NCBI GenBank assembly: GCA_001464055.1
Contig: LNET01000060.1
Coordinates: 1 to 64,000, forward strand
DNA: 64,000 nucleotides
Source: Burkholderiales bacterium Ga0077543
GTDB lineage: Bacteria > Pseudomonadota > Gammaproteobacteria > Burkholderiales > Burkholderiaceae_C
Reading direction: 5' to 3'
Below are positions 27,740-40,098 of the stretch, in pieces (position 1 is the first letter of the stretch; every line of letters starts with the position of its first letter). The translations under genes were made by a program, and so were the position numbers. The notes beneath the pieces are model-generated. The model searched no databases, was not told the DNA's origin, and saw nothing but the letters and a program-made list of their open reading frames with translations.

Positions 27740-29937
27740 TCCAGGAAAACGGTGGCCAGCGGCGGCAGGCTCAGGACGATGGACTGCGCGCGGCCGTGGC
27801 TGGGCACGGCTTCTGTCGTGGCGGCGCCCAGCGGCGTGCCGACATTGCTGCCGCCGTAATGGCTGGAATCGGTGTTGAGCCGTTCGCGCCAGCTGCCAGC
27901 CCAGGGCACACCCAGGCGGAAGCCGTGATGCACCACGGGCGCGAAGTTGCACACCACCAGCATCAGCTGCCCTTCGGCCGACTTGCGCAGGAAGCTCAGG
28001 CAGCTGCGGCGTGCGTCCTCATGGTCGATCCACTCGAAACCGGCGCCGGTGAAGTCCTGTTCGAACAAGGCCGGGCAGCGCCGGTACAGGGCGTTGAGGT
28101 CACGCACCAGGTTCTGCAAGCCGCGGTGCCTGGGGTCTGACGGCGCGTCCAGCAGGTGCCAGTCCAGGCTGGCGTCATGGTTCCATTCGCGTTCCTGGCC
28201 AAACTCGCAGCCCATGAACAGCAGCTTCTTGCCGGGGTGGCCCCACATGAAGCCGAGATAGGCGCGCAGGTTCGCGAACTTCTGCCAGCGGTCGCCGGGC
28301 ATCTTCGCCAGCAGGCTGCCTTTGCCGTGCACCACTTCGTCGTGGCTGATGGGCAGCACGAAGTTCTCGTTGAAGGCATACACCAGCCCGAAGCTCAGCT
28401 CGCCCTGGTGGTAGGGGCGGTGGATGGGGTCGCGCTGCATGTACTGCAGGGTGTCGTGCATCCAGCCCATGTTCCACTTGTAGTGGAAGCCCAGCCCGCC
28501 AGCCCAGGTGGGGCGGCTCACCGCGGGGAAGGCGGTGCTTTCCTCGGCCAGGGTCACGGCCTGCGGGCGCTCGCCGCCCACCACTTCGTTCGTGCGCTTG
28601 AGGAAGGCGATGGCTTCCAGGTTCTCGCGCCCGCCGTGGGCGTTGGGAATCCACTCGCCGGCCTTGCGGCTGTAGTCGCGGTACAGCATGGAGGCCACCG
28701 CGTCCACGCGCAGGCCGTCGATGTCGAAGCGCTCCAGCCAGTACAGCGCGCTGGCCACCAGGAAGTTGCGCACCTCGGTGCGGCCGAAGTTGTAGATGAG
28801 GGTGTTCCAGTCGTTGTGGAAACCCTCGCGGCGATCGGCGTATTCGTAGAGATGGGTGCCGTCGAATTCGGCCAGGCCATGGGCGTCGGTGGGGAAGTGC
28901 GCCGGCACCCAGTCCAGCAGCACGCCCAGGCCAGCGGCGTGCGCGGCGTCGACGAAGCGGCGAAAGCCGGCTGCAGAGCCGCCCGTGGCGCTGTCCTGCG
29001 GACTGGCGAAGCGGGCGGTGGGCGAAAACAGGCCCAGCGTCTGGTAGCCCCAGCTGCCATCGAACGGGTGTTCGCTCACCGGCAGCAGCTCCAGGTGGGT
29101 GAAGCCCATGTCGCTGGCATAAGGCACCAGGGTGGCGGCCAGCTCGTCCCAGTTCAGCCAGCGGTCACCTTCTTCGGGCCTGCGGCGCCAGCTGGCCAGA
29201 TGCACTTCGTAAATGGACATCGGCGCGTCCAGCGCATTGGCGGCCTGGCGCTGCGGCGAAGGCGGGGCAAAGGGCGGCATCGTCGCCACGATGCTGGCGG
29301 TGGCCGGGCGCGATTCGCTCTGGCGGGCGTAGGGGTCGGCCTTTTGCGGCAGCAGCCGGCCGTCGGCGGCCAGCAGCTCGAACTTGTAGCGGGCGCCTTC
29401 GCCCACCCCCGGCAGGAACAGCTCCCAGACGCCGCATTCGCGCCGCAGCCGCATGGGGTGGCGGCGGCCGTCCCACAGGTTGAAGTCGCCAACCACGCTG
29501 ACGCGGCTGGCGTTGGGCGCCCAGACGGCGAAGGCCGTGCCGTCCACGCCTTCCATCTGGCAGGGGTTCGCACCCAGCACCTCGTAGGGGCGCAGGTGTT
29601 TGCCTTCGCCCAGCAGCCAGACGTCCATCTCGCCCAGCACTTTGCCGAAACGGTAGGGGTCTTCCAGCGTCGATTCGCTGCCATCGGCCCAGCGCACACC
29701 CAGCCGATAGGCGCCGCCGGGCCAGGGCCCTTCGAACAGGCCGTCTTCGTGGCGCATGCCCAGTGGAGCGGGCTGGGCCGGAGCACTGCCCAGAGGCAAG
29801 ACCCAGACCGTGCTGGCACCGGGCAGGAAGGCGCGCACCCGGTTGCTGCCGTCGGCCCCGGGGTGCAGGCCCAGCACGGCACAGGGGTCGGGGTGGCGCC
29901 CCAGGCGCAGCCATTCGGCGTCTTGCAAGCTCAACAT
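27727..29937 (-). CDS. glgB: 1,4-alpha-glucan branching enzyme GlgB
   Basis: The 736-residue enzyme forms the 1,6-branch points of glycogen. Two N-terminal carbohydrate modules (the second containing [22 protein letters not shown]) lead to the GH13 barrel. There [42 protein letters not shown] (nucleophile Asp), AEESTAFP (acid/base Glu) and [15 protein letters not shown] stand in order. The length is right for a GlgB with both N-modules. ATG 29937 lies 43 bp after glgP; no strong ribosome binding site is seen. The four genes glgP-glgB-glgX-malQ form one unit. Confidence 0.95.
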   Translation of the reverse strand: MLSLQDAEWLRLGRHPDPCAVLGLHPGADGSNRVRAFLPGASTVWVLPLGSAPAQPAPLGMRHEDGLFEGPWPGGAYRLGVRWADGSESTLEDPYRFGKVLGEMDVWLLGEGKHLRPYEVLGANPCQMEGVDGTAFAVWAPNASRVSVVGDFNLWDGRRHPMRLRRECGVWELFLPGVGEGARYKFELLAADGRLLPQKADPYARQSESRPATASIVATMPPFAPPSPQRQAANALDAPMSIYEVHLASWRRRPEEGDRWLNWDELAATLVPYASDMGFTHLELLPVSEHPFDGSWGYQTLGLFSPTARFASPQDSATGGSAAGFRRFVDAAHAAGLGVLLDWVPAHFPTDAHGLAEFDGTHLYEYADRREGFHNDWNTLIYNFGRTEVRNFLVASALYWLERFDIDGLRVDAVASMLYRDYSRKAGEWIPNAHGGRENLEAIAFLKRTNEVVGGERPQAVTLAEESTAFPAVSRPTWAGGLGFHYKWNMGWMHDTLQYMQRDPIHRPYHQGELSFGLVYAFNENFVLPISHDEVVHGKGSLLAKMPGDRWQKFANLRAYLGFMWGHPGKKLLFMGCEFGQEREWNHDASLDWHLLDAPSDPRHRGLQNLVRDLNALYRRCPALFEQDFTGAGFEWIDHEDARRSCLSFLRKSAEGQLMLVVCNFAPVVHHGFRLGVPWAGSWRERLNTDSSHYGGSNVGTPLGAATTEAVPSHGRAQSIVLSLPPLATVFLEWTD

Positions 29938-29980
29938 CGTGACTGCATTGTCAGGGTGTCCTGCGCGCCAGCGCGCTGCA

Positions 29981-32419
<2,439 letters not shown>

Positions 32420-32765
32420 GGGCGGTGACTTTGGGGCATGTGCTGATGGGGCTTGCAGGGGCCGTGCCATGCCATCACGGTGGCAGGGGCCGAACGTCTG
32501 GAGTGTCCTTGATCGGCCCGACAGCCGTCAACGCGGCAGCGCCAGGGGCAATGTAGTTTTGCTACAAAATCAGGACATGCCGCCTGTTTCACCAATCGGT
32601 GGAAAATGATCCCAGGTCCGATCTCAGTAGCGCACGTGTTTTTGAACAAGCATTTGGCTGAGATTCTTAAAGCCAGATCGCGCTGGGCTCAACAGGGTTC
32701 AGATCGTACTCGTCCAGCGCCGCTGTGCCGGGTGGTGTAATTTTCTTGCAGAATCAGGAGACAAC
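32420..32765. promoter_or_regulatory. Divergent glgP/glgC control region
   Basis: This 346-bp gap is AT-richer than its surroundings and must hold the promoters of both glycogen operons. It contains two similar 24-nt stretches in direct orientation, 32552-32575 and 32736-32759 (19 of 24 identical, both ending AATCAGGA). The second carries the glgC ribosome binding site (AGGAG). The first contains a perfect TGTAG-TTTTG-CTACA inverted repeat and is followed by ATG 32577 and a ten-codon reading frame ending at 32609, a possible leader peptide. Confidence 0.5.
32552..32759 (+). repeat. Duplicated 24-nt leader element before glgC
   Basis: Copies at 32552-32575 and 32736-32759 differ at only five positions. 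Both have the pattern TGTA, T-run, CA, AATCAGGA. In the downstream copy AGGAG serves glgC; in the upstream copy AGGA precedes ATG 32577 of a ten-codon frame. A local duplication of the ribosome-binding leader, or two sites for one regulator, would explain the match. Confidence 0.45.
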
Positions 32766-34058
32766 ATGAGACCCATCGACGTGGCCCAGAGCCTGGACCT
32801 GCCCCGCCGGGCGGTGGCCCTGGTGCTGGCCGGAGGCCGTGGCAGCCGCCTGAAGAACCTGACCGACAGCCGCGCCAAGCCGGCGGTGTACTTCGGGGGC
32901 AAGTTCCGCATCGTCGACTTTGCGCTGTCGAACTGCATGAACAGCGGCATCCGGCGCATCGGCGTGATCACCCAATACAAGAGCCACAGCCTGCTGCGCC
33001 ACCTGCAGCGCGGCTGGGCATTCCTGAAAAGCGAGATGAACGAGTTCGTCGACCTGCTGCCGGCCCAGCAGCGGGTGGACGAGGAAAGCTGGTACCGCGG
33101 CACCGCCGATGCCGTCTACCAGAACCAGGACATCCTGGCGGCCTACCGTGCCGACTATGTCGTCATCCTGGCCGGCGACCACATCTACAAGCAGAACTAC
33201 GCCGTGATGCTGGCCGACCATGTCGCCATGCACCGCCAGTACGGCAGCGAGTGCACGGTCGGCTGCATCGAAGTGGCGCAGGAGGAAGCCACCGCCTTCG
33301 GCTGCATGGCCATCGACGAGCACCGCCGCATCGTCGACTTCATCGAAAAGCCCCCGGTGCCGCCCACCATTCCTGGCAAGCCCGGCCGCACGCTGGCCAG
33401 CATGGGCATCTACATCTTCAACGCGCGCTGCCTCTACCGCGAGCTCGAGCGTGACATGAACGACCCGAACTCCAGCCACGACTTCGGCAAGGACATCATT
33501 CCGCAGATGGTCAAGGCCGGGCTCGCGGTGGCGCACCCTTTCGAGCTGAGTTGCGTGGGCAACAAGATCGGCCAGGCCCCTTACTGGCGCGACGTGGGCA
33601 CGATCGATGCGTACTGGGACGCCAACATCGACCTCACCGCCACCGACCCCTTGCTCAACCTGTACGACACCAACTGGCCGATCTGGACCTACCAGCCGCA
33701 GTTGCCGCCGGCCAAGTTCGTGCACAACCAGGATGATCGGCGCGGCATGGCCATCGAGTCGCTGGTCTCGGGTGGCTGCATCGTCTCGGGCTCGGTGTTC
33801 CGTTCGACGCTGTTCTCGAACGTGCGCGTGCATTCGCATGCCAGCGTGAGCTGGTCGGTGGTGCTGCCAGGCGTGCAGGTGGGACGTGGCGCACGCATCA
33901 CCCGCGCCGTGATCGACCGCGACTGCTTCATTCCTGACGGCATGGTCATCGGCGAGGACGCCGCGGCCGATGCCGAACGCTTCTACCGCACCGAATCGGG
34001 CATTACCCTGGTCACGCGCGACATGCTTCGGCCCAATACTTTCGACAACGCAACGTGA
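32766..34058 (+). CDS. glgC: Glucose-1-phosphate adenylyltransferase (ADP-glucose pyrophosphorylase)
   Basis: The 430-residue enzyme makes ADP-glucose from glucose-1-phosphate and ATP, the committed step of glycogen synthesis. It begins with the nucleotidyltransferase motif [17 protein letters not shown] and the allosteric/structural [20 protein letters not shown]. Further on are [20 protein letters not shown] (catalytic Asp) and FIEKP. The left-handed beta-helix domain fills the last 130 residues. AGGAG precedes ATG 32766. It is followed after 120 bp by glgA. Confidence 0.96.
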   Translation: MRPIDVAQSLDLPRRAVALVLAGGRGSRLKNLTDSRAKPAVYFGGKFRIVDFALSNCMNSGIRRIGVITQYKSHSLLRHLQRGWAFLKSEMNEFVDLLPAQQRVDEESWYRGTADAVYQNQDILAAYRADYVVILAGDHIYKQNYAVMLADHVAMHRQYGSECTVGCIEVAQEEATAFGCMAIDEHRRIVDFIEKPPVPPTIPGKPGRTLASMGIYIFNARCLYRELERDMNDPNSSHDFGKDIIPQMVKAGLAVAHPFELSCVGNKIGQAPYWRDVGTIDAYWDANIDLTATDPLLNLYDTNWPIWTYQPQLPPAKFVHNQDDRRGMAIESLVSGGCIVSGSVFRSTLFSNVRVHSHASVSWSVVLPGVQVGRGARITRAVIDRDCFIPDGMVIGEDAAADAERFYRTESGITLVTRDMLRPNTFDNAT

Positions 34059-34066
34059 TGGAGCCC

Positions 34067-34149
34067 CCAAGCTCGCTGGCGCTCGCCACCCCCCAAGGGG
34101 GCCGTCCGCCTACGGCCCGGCAGAGCCGGCTCCGTGGCGGGAAGCTTGG
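34067..34149. repeat. REP-like palindromic element between glgC and glgA
   Basis: The 83-bp stretch is bounded by 7-bp inverted ends (CCAAGCT at 34067-34073, AGCTTGG at 34143-34149). Inside it are two strong stems: a C-run/G-run hairpin around AA near 34089-34100 and a CCGGC-AGA-GCCGG hairpin at 34118-34130. Very similar strings are scattered between genes in many Comamonadaceae-like genomes (my recollection). It fills most of the glgC-glgA gap and may attenuate or stabilise the bicistronic message. I see no second full copy in this window. Confidence 0.6.
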
Positions 34150-34178
34150 ATCAAAGCCCGCGACATCGGACTGCTGAA

Positions 34179-35657
34179 ATGCGTGTACTTCATGTAGCCG
34201 CGGAAGTGTTCCCGCTGGTGAAAACCGGTGGGCTGGCCGACGTGGTGGCGGCGCTGCCGGTGGCGCTGGCCGAACAGGGTGCCGAGGTGCGGCTGCTGCT
34301 GCCGGGCTTGCCAGCGGTGATGGAAAGCGTGCAGGGCGCGCAGGTGGTCATCGACATCGGCGCCTGTTTCGGTGCGCTGCGGGTGCGGCTGCTGCTGGCG
34401 CGCATGCCCGGCACGAAGCTGCCGGTGTACGTCATCGATGCGCCTTATCTGTACAAGCGCGGCGGCAGCCCCTACCAGGACAGCCTGGGCGAGGAATGGC
34501 CCGACAACCTGCAGCGCTTCGCCCTGCTGGGCTGGGTTGCCGCGCACCTGGCCGCCGACGACGCCGACCCACGCTGGGCGCCCGACGTGGTGCACGCCCA
34601 CGACTGGCATGCCGCCATGGCCTGCGCCTACATGGCCGAACACGGGCCCACCCAGGCGGCCAGCGTCTTCACCGTGCACAACCTGGCCTACCAGGGCCTG
34701 TTTCCGATGCAGGACTGGTCCTTGCTGGGCGTGGCCACGCGGCTGCTGTCGCCGTCCGGGCTGGAATACCACGGCCAGCTCAGCTTCATGAAGGCCGGCC
34801 TGAAGTTTGCCGACCGCGTCACCACGGTCAGCCCGAACTACGCGCGCGAGATCGCCACCCACGAATTCGGCTGCGGGCTGGACGGGGTGGTTCGTGAACG
34901 CGGCGACCAGGTCATCGGCATCCTCAATGGCATCGACGACGCAGTCTGGAACCCCGCGACCGACCCCGCCATCGCCCAGCGTTACGACGCCGAACGCATG
35001 GAAGGCAAGCTCGAATGCAAGCGTGCGCTGCAGGTCGAGCTGGGCCTGGACGAGGACGACAGGGCACTGCTGGTGACGGTCGTCAGCCGCCTGACTTCGC
35101 AGAAGGGTCTGGACCTGGTTTTGGCGGCCATGCCCGAACTCATCTCGGCCGGGGTGCAGTTCGCGGTGCAGGGGAACGGCGAACCGGCGCTGGAAGCGGC
35201 CTTCAGGATGGCCCAGCAGGCCCATCCAGGCCGGGTTCACGTGCACATGGGCTACGACGAGGCTCGCGCCCACCGCCTGGTGGCAGGCGCAGACGCGATT
35301 GCCGTGCCCTCGCGCTTCGAGCCCTGCGGCCTGACGCAGATGTACGGCCTGCGTTACGGCACGCTGCCCATCGTGCGCCGGGTGGGTGGCCTGGCCGACA
35401 CCGTGGTCGACGTCGACCCCGGCAGTCTGGCCAGCGGCCGGGCCACCGGCTTCGTGTTCGACTTGGCCGTGCCCTCGGCCTTCGAACGCTGCGTGCGCCG
35501 GGCCCAGGCCAGCTTCGAGAACAAGGCCCAGTGGCGGGCCCTGACGCACAACGCCATGAGCCTTTCGCTGGGCTGGGCGGGGCCGGCCCAGGCCTATCTG
35601 GATCTTTATGCTGCTGCCCGAGGCGACGCCCTGGCGGCAGGGTCCGTCAGGGCCTGA
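34179..35657 (+). CDS. glgA: Glycogen synthase GlgA (ADP-glucose type)
   Basis: The 492-residue GT5 enzyme elongates glycogen from ADP-glucose. The N-terminus [23 protein letters not shown] holds the KTGGL motif that binds the ADP-glucose phosphate. [22 protein letters not shown] and the C-terminal [18 protein letters not shown] with the catalytic Glu follow. ATG 34179 matches the family start; the frame is open further upstream only into the REP-like element. The 3' end overlaps the convergent DUF3617 gene by 11 bp. Confidence 0.96.
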   Translation: MRVLHVAAEVFPLVKTGGLADVVAALPVALAEQGAEVRLLLPGLPAVMESVQGAQVVIDIGACFGALRVRLLLARMPGTKLPVYVIDAPYLYKRGGSPYQDSLGEEWPDNLQRFALLGWVAAHLAADDADPRWAPDVVHAHDWHAAMACAYMAEHGPTQAASVFTVHNLAYQGLFPMQDWSLLGVATRLLSPSGLEYHGQLSFMKAGLKFADRVTTVSPNYAREIATHEFGCGLDGVVRERGDQVIGILNGIDDAVWNPATDPAIAQRYDAERMEGKLECKRALQVELGLDEDDRALLVTVVSRLTSQKGLDLVLAAMPELISAGVQFAVQGNGEPALEAAFRMAQQAHPGRVHVHMGYDEARAHRLVAGADAIAVPSRFEPCGLTQMYGLRYGTLPIVRRVGGLADTVVDVDPGSLASGRATGFVFDLAVPSAFERCVRRAQASFENKAQWRALTHNAMSLSLGWAGPAQAYLDLYAAARGDALAAGSVRA

Positions 35658-36201
35658 CGGGTTTGATGTTCCCGCAGTTGGCGCCCAGCCACTTGCCGGT
35701 GGTGGCCATCTGCATCTTTTCCGGCTTGCCCTGCACTTCGCTGACGACATTGATGACGCCGCTGTAGGCCGTGGGGCCCTGAATCGTGACCGTGCCGTTG
35801 CCGCTGGACGGAGGCGGGCCGGGGCACCTGAAGGAAATGCTCCAGACGTTACCGCTGCGCTTGGCGGTCTGGGTGCAACCGTCCTGCGCGGGTGGCGGCT
35901 CGTCGCGTTCGGCGTCTTCCTTGGTCATGCAGACCTTCACGGTGTTGCCTTTCGGGCCGATCGACATGCCCTGCTGGCCCATCATCGCCTCCATCTGACG
36001 GCGCTGTTCGGGCGGCATGCTGGCCATGGCCTGCTGCATTTCCTTCATGGCCTTCTCGATCTTGCCGTCCTGCGACTTCATCGTGAAGCTGTGTTCCCAC
36101 AGGCCGGCGCTCAGCTTCGGGCCGCCGGGCTGGGCCAGGGCCAGCGGGCTGGCCAGCAAGGCAGACAAGGCAGCCAGCAGGGGCAGGGGGGATCGGGACA
36201 T
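35647..36201 (-). CDS. DUF3617 family exported protein
   Basis: The 184-residue protein has a clear signal peptide (cut after Leu-Ala-Leu-Ala-Gln near 24). [20 protein letters not shown] follows, with a Met/Gln-rich helix, a Lys-Val-Cys-Met-Thr segment and two further cysteines (DGCTQTA, FRCPGPP). This is the DUF3617 pattern, periplasmic proteins of unknown function common in Burkholderiales. The Met-rich helix (about 50-82) could bind metal or another helix. It converges on glgA with an 11-bp overlap. Confidence 0.8.
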   Translation of the reverse strand: MSRSPLPLLAALSALLASPLALAQPGGPKLSAGLWEHSFTMKSQDGKIEKAMKEMQQAMASMPPEQRRQMEAMMGQQGMSIGPKGNTVKVCMTKEDAERDEPPPAQDGCTQTAKRSGNVWSISFRCPGPPPSSGNGTVTIQGPTAYSGVINVVSEVQGKPEKMQMATTGKWLGANCGNIKPVRP

Positions 36202-36294
36202 GCGATTTCCTATGGAATGAAGGGGCAGCCTGCTTTATACGCCTGCGATGCCCGGGCAAACAAGTCGACAACGCGCAAGGCCCATGATGCGCCG

Positions 36295-37458
36295 ATGCTC
36301 GACCTGAACAGATTGAGGCTTGTCTGCCGCCGGCCAGTGCTGAGCCTGGTCATTGTGTTGTCGGCCGCACCCGGCATCACCCCCGCCACGACACCCAGCC
36401 TGGCCCCTGGCAGCCTGCGCGAGGCCGTGGCACTGGGCCGCGTCACGGTGCAGCAGGTGCTGGCCGCCACTGCAGACGCACGCATTCCGGCCGTCAACCC
36501 GGTCTACGACGTCGACACCTTCAGGCTGAGCTACGTCACCACCGACAGCCGCCAGCAGCCGGTGGTGGCTTCGGGACTGCTGGCCGTGCCGCGCAAGGGT
36601 GCGGGGGCGGCCAGCCCCGTCATCAGCTATCAGCACCCGACGATCTTCCGCGACGCCCAGGCGCCCAGCAACAACGCCACGGCCACTGAAGCCGCCGTGG
36701 TGCTGGCTTCGCTGGGCTACATCGTCATTGCCGCCGACTACGTGGGTTATGGCGTGTCCAAAGGCCTTCCTCATCCGTATCTGATGGCCGGACCGATGGC
36801 GGCGGCCGTGGTCCACCTGCTGGACGCCGGCGCCGTGCATGTCAACAACGTCGGCCTGGCGCTGAACGGGCAACTGTTCCTGGTGGGTTATTCGCAAGGG
36901 GGCCACGCCACCCTGGCCGCGCACCGCATGCTGCAGTCGCGCGGCGATGCGATTGCGGCAGCCGTGGTGGGCAGTGCGCCCGGGGCGGGTCCGCTGGACG
37001 TGGGCGCGACCCTGGACGAACTCTTGCGCCGCGTGCGCGACGAAGAACCCCTGCTGGCCGCCCTGGTCAACCCCGACCTGCTGCAGTTCCTGGGCAGCAG
37101 CCTGCGACGGCGGGTACGCGACGCCATGCTGGGCCGCCTGATTCCAGCCGACAGCGATGTCGTTTTCGACGGCCGCTTCATCGACCTGTTCCTGGACAAC
37201 GACCGTGCCGGCATCAACCGTGAAAGCGACGTCCACGACTGGCGGCCCGAGCGCCCCGTGCGCCTGTTCCACGGCCGCGACGACCAGACCGTGCCCTTCG
37301 TCGCCAGCGCCCATGCGCTGCAGGCCATGCAGGGCCGCGGTGCACCCGACGTGCAGTTCATGGAATGCGGCACGGTGCCATCGGGGCACCTGAACTGCGT
37401 GCCTTCGTACTGGCAGTACCTGCTGTCGCAACTGGCGCCTGTGGCGCGCGACCTGTAG
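36295..37458 (+). CDS. Secreted lipase-like alpha/beta hydrolase
   Basis: The 387-residue protein carries a probable signal (Val-Leu-Ser-Leu-Val-Ile-Val-Leu-Ser-Ala-Ala-Pro). The fold resembles fungal and bacterial secretory lipases: SYQHPTIFRDAQAPSNN, the nucleophile elbow VGYSQGGHAT with Ser near 201, HGRDDQTVPF with the catalytic Asp near 325, and SGHLNC with the His near 364. It would cleave esters outside the cytoplasm. The start ATG 36295 has no strong ribosome binding site. It is divergent from the DUF3617 gene and convergent with the following locus. Confidence 0.75.
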   Translation: MLDLNRLRLVCRRPVLSLVIVLSAAPGITPATTPSLAPGSLREAVALGRVTVQQVLAATADARIPAVNPVYDVDTFRLSYVTTDSRQQPVVASGLLAVPRKGAGAASPVISYQHPTIFRDAQAPSNNATATEAAVVLASLGYIVIAADYVGYGVSKGLPHPYLMAGPMAAAVVHLLDAGAVHVNNVGLALNGQLFLVGYSQGGHATLAAHRMLQSRGDAIAAAVVGSAPGAGPLDVGATLDELLRRVRDEEPLLAALVNPDLLQFLGSSLRRRVRDAMLGRLIPADSDVVFDGRFIDLFLDNDRAGINRESDVHDWRPERPVRLFHGRDDQTVPFVASAHALQAMQGRGAPDVQFMECGTVPSGHLNCVPSYWQYLLSQLAPVARDL

Positions 37459-37592
37459 CGGCAAGGTCTGCTGAACCTGGTGCTTCAACCTGGAGAATGA
37501 CGTTGACGCAGCGTTCCAGGCCCTGGGACCGGACAAGCACGCTCGAGCGGGCGGTCAGCCTGGCGGTCCAACGGTGCACTGCAACCCGTGAA

Positions 37593-38600
37593 TCAGCGAG
37601 GGACGTCGCGGCGGAGATCGAGTGTCGATTCGCTCAGGTTCCAGACGCTGACATACCGGCCCAGCAAGGCTGTTCCCAACGTCATCCGGTTGTCCGGGCC
37701 GGTGCTGGTGGCGATGGCATCCAGCGTCAGTTCTGCAGGGCCATAGCGCAGGCCTCCGAGCACACATTGAAGGTTCGGCGCAGGCTTGCCGTCCTTTGGG
37801 CATTGCAAGGCACCGGTCTGCTCAAGCCGCGCCTTCAGTTCAGCCGTGAGCTGCAGCCCCCCAGGGGTGCCGGTATCGAACCGGACACGCAGATCCACGC
37901 CGTCGACCTGAAACGTGGCGTAGGGCAGTGGGCCTTCCTTGCCCTCGAACCTGACCAAAGCCACGCGCTCACTGCCTTCAAGCAAGCGCTGGGCGTCTGC
38001 GCCGGTTCGAGTGAGCAACCACTGGGCCGGCTCGTAGCGCAGCGAGAAAACAAACGACGACAGCCAAGGCGCGCCGATGAAGCCCAGGAAATCGGGCACC
38101 AGGCCTTCCTGGAGGAACCCGAAATCGGCCGTCATGATGCCGGGCGACTTGGCGGGCGCCTTGCCGGGCTCGGCCGGCTGCACCTCGCGGCTGGCGCCTG
38201 CGCCCAGCGTCAGCGAAGTCACGTCGCGCCCCTGGTGCACCACGATGGGCTGTCCCGAGCCGGCGTGTCCGCGGCCGACCTCGGGCCCCACCGTGACGGG
38301 CGCAAAACGGCTGTTGAGGAAGAAGCCGAACGGCGAGCCCGTGTCCAGCATGAATCGCCCCTGCTTGCCGTTGACCTCGCCAGCGATCAGGGGGTAGCCC
38401 TTGTAGAGGGTGATGGGCAGTTCGATCATGCCTTCGGCCGCCACGCGCTCGGCAGCGCTGCGGCCGGCGGTCGGTGCGATGGCCGGCGCAGCCAGTGACT
38501 GCGCTGCACCGCTGTCCGGCCCGGACGCGCAGCCTTGGGCCAGCAGCAGTGCCGTCGCGGCCGCCCAGGCCGGCCCTGCGCGCCAGCGCCGCAGGCTCAC
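37593..38600 (-). CDS. Retropepsin-like aspartyl protease lipoprotein
   Basis: The 335-residue protein begins at GTG 38600, which overlaps the stop of the upstream peptidase gene as GTGA. The N-terminus is a lipoprotein signal (Leu-Leu-Leu-Ala-Gln-Gly-Cys, Cys near 20). Two retroviral-type aspartyl protease sites are visible: FMLDTGSPFGFFL near 82-94 and VRFDTGTPGGLQL near 237-249, consistent with a single-chain clan AA protease. It would act at the periplasmic side of the outer membrane. It is co-transcribed with the S10 peptidase and the DauR-like regulator. Confidence 0.75.
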   Translation of the reverse strand: MSLRRWRAGPAWAAATALLLAQGCASGPDSGAAQSLAAPAIAPTAGRSAAERVAAEGMIELPITLYKGYPLIAGEVNGKQGRFMLDTGSPFGFFLNSRFAPVTVGPEVGRGHAGSGQPIVVHQGRDVTSLTLGAGASREVQPAEPGKAPAKSPGIMTADFGFLQEGLVPDFLGFIGAPWLSSFVFSLRYEPAQWLLTRTGADAQRLLEGSERVALVRFEGKEGPLPYATFQVDGVDLRVRFDTGTPGGLQLTAELKARLEQTGALQCPKDGKPAPNLQCVLGGLRYGPAELTLDAIATSTGPDNRMTLGTALLGRYVSVWNLSESTLDLRRDVPR

Positions 38601-40075
38601 GGCCTGCCCTCTGCCGTGGAGGCGGCGCAGACGAAGCCGCGCAGGTCGGTCATCAACTGCCGGCAGACGGCGGGGTCGGTGTACATCATGTGTCCAGCGG
38701 GGTAGCGGTGATGCTCGGTTCGGCCGAGCGGAATGTCGTAGTGACGCAGCAGATGTTCGGCCGCGCCGACCGTGGTGAGCGAGTCGTACAGCCCAGTGCC
38801 GATGAACAGCCGCGCGGCCGGCGCCTGGCGCATGAACTGCGTCAGCCGGCTCACGTAGGGGTAGGTTTCGAAGGGAGATGCTTGCCCGAAGCGCATGAAA
38901 CCGCGCGCCGCGGTCTCCCGCCAGTTCCACGCGGCGCCGGCCTGATCGTCGCGAAATCGGTAGCCGTCCCACGCCGCAGGCGCGCCGGCAGCCGAGGCCA
39001 GGGCTTCGGGATCGCTCGCCAGGTAGCCGGCCGCCGCGGCCACGAACCCGGGCCGCGTGCGGTCCATGCTGGGGTCGGTCTGCGCCTCGCCTGCGGCGCT
39101 GTCGGCTTCAGGCGCCGTGTAGCGTGCGTCGCAGCGCCCCAGGCTCAGCCCCTGCTGGCGCTGCAATTCCCGCAGAAAGCCTTCCTTGGTCAGCCACAGC
39201 CGCTGGCGCAGGTACAGATCGGCGGCCACGCCGGTCCAGGCCTGTAGGGATTGCGCCATGGCTTGCAGGGCGGCAGCCTCCAGCCGCTGACCCTGCAGCA
39301 AGGCCTGCGCGTAGGGCCCATAGGCAAAGCTCAGGGCGGCTTCGGTCACCGCATCGGCCGAGTCGAAGCGGTGTGCACTGCGGCCGTGGAACCAGGCCGT
39401 GGTCGCCTGAAATGCAAAGCCCGCCAGCGCACCGGCGAGATTGCCGTGGCGGTCTAGCGTCTCCTGGACATTCACCGCCTGGCCCAGCAGCACCAGGCCG
39501 TCGAGGGTGATGCCCTCTGTGTTGAGCAAGCGGTCCGCCAGGAAGACCGCACGCTGCGTGCCGTAGCTCTCACCCAGCAGGACCTTGGGGCTGCCCAGCC
39601 GCTGCTCCAGGCGCAGCCACTGGCAGATGATGTCGGCAAAGCAGGCAGCGTCGCCCTGCACGCTGTACAGGGCCGCGGCCGCGGCTTGTGGCGCGGCACG
39701 GCCGAACCCGGTGTTGACGGGATCGATGAATACCAGGTCTGCCGTGTCCAGCAAGGCATGGGGGTTGGGTCGCAGTGGTGGCGGCGGGCTGCTCAGCCCG
39801 CGCTGCAGGTCGGTGGGGAAATCCACCCGCCACGGCCCCAGCCCACCCAGGTGCAGGTACACCGACGCGGACCCCGGACCGCCGTTGAAGGCGAACACCA
39901 CGGGCCGCGCTGCGCGCTCGGCATCGGGCAGATCGGCCACGTAACTGAACACGGAGGCCGTCCCCAACGCCTGGCCCTGCTCGTCCTGCAGCGAGGCCAG
40001 CCGCAAGGAAAAGTCGTAGCGCAAGGGGCGGCCGTTGAAGCTGCCTTCACCCGGGCGTATCCAGCAGGTCTTCAT
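38597..40075 (-). CDS. S10-family serine carboxypeptidase-like protein
   Basis: The 492-residue protein carries FNGGPGSAS (63-71), forming the oxyanion hole. The nucleophile is in GESYG (Ser170), a catalytic Asp lies in FIGTGLYDSLT, and the His is in YPAGHMMY near 465. S10 enzymes release C-terminal residues and work best at acid pH. No signal peptide is seen, so it is probably cytoplasmic. A second, divergent S10 gene stands at 44969 in the same locus. It lies 23 bp after the regulator gene and is coupled to the aspartyl protease gene. Confidence 0.85.
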   Translation of the reverse strand: MKTCWIRPGEGSFNGRPLRYDFSLRLASLQDEQGQALGTASVFSYVADLPDAERAARPVVFAFNGGPGSASVYLHLGGLGPWRVDFPTDLQRGLSSPPPPLRPNPHALLDTADLVFIDPVNTGFGRAAPQAAAAALYSVQGDAACFADIICQWLRLEQRLGSPKVLLGESYGTQRAVFLADRLLNTEGITLDGLVLLGQAVNVQETLDRHGNLAGALAGFAFQATTAWFHGRSAHRFDSADAVTEAALSFAYGPYAQALLQGQRLEAAALQAMAQSLQAWTGVAADLYLRQRLWLTKEGFLRELQRQQGLSLGRCDARYTAPEADSAAGEAQTDPSMDRTRPGFVAAAAGYLASDPEALASAAGAPAAWDGYRFRDDQAGAAWNWRETAARGFMRFGQASPFETYPYVSRLTQFMRQAPAARLFIGTGLYDSLTTVGAAEHLLRHYDIPLGRTEHHRYPAGHMMYTDPAVCRQLMTDLRGFVCAASTAEGRP

Positions 40076-40098
40076 TCGAGGGGCTCGGTCGTGGGCCG

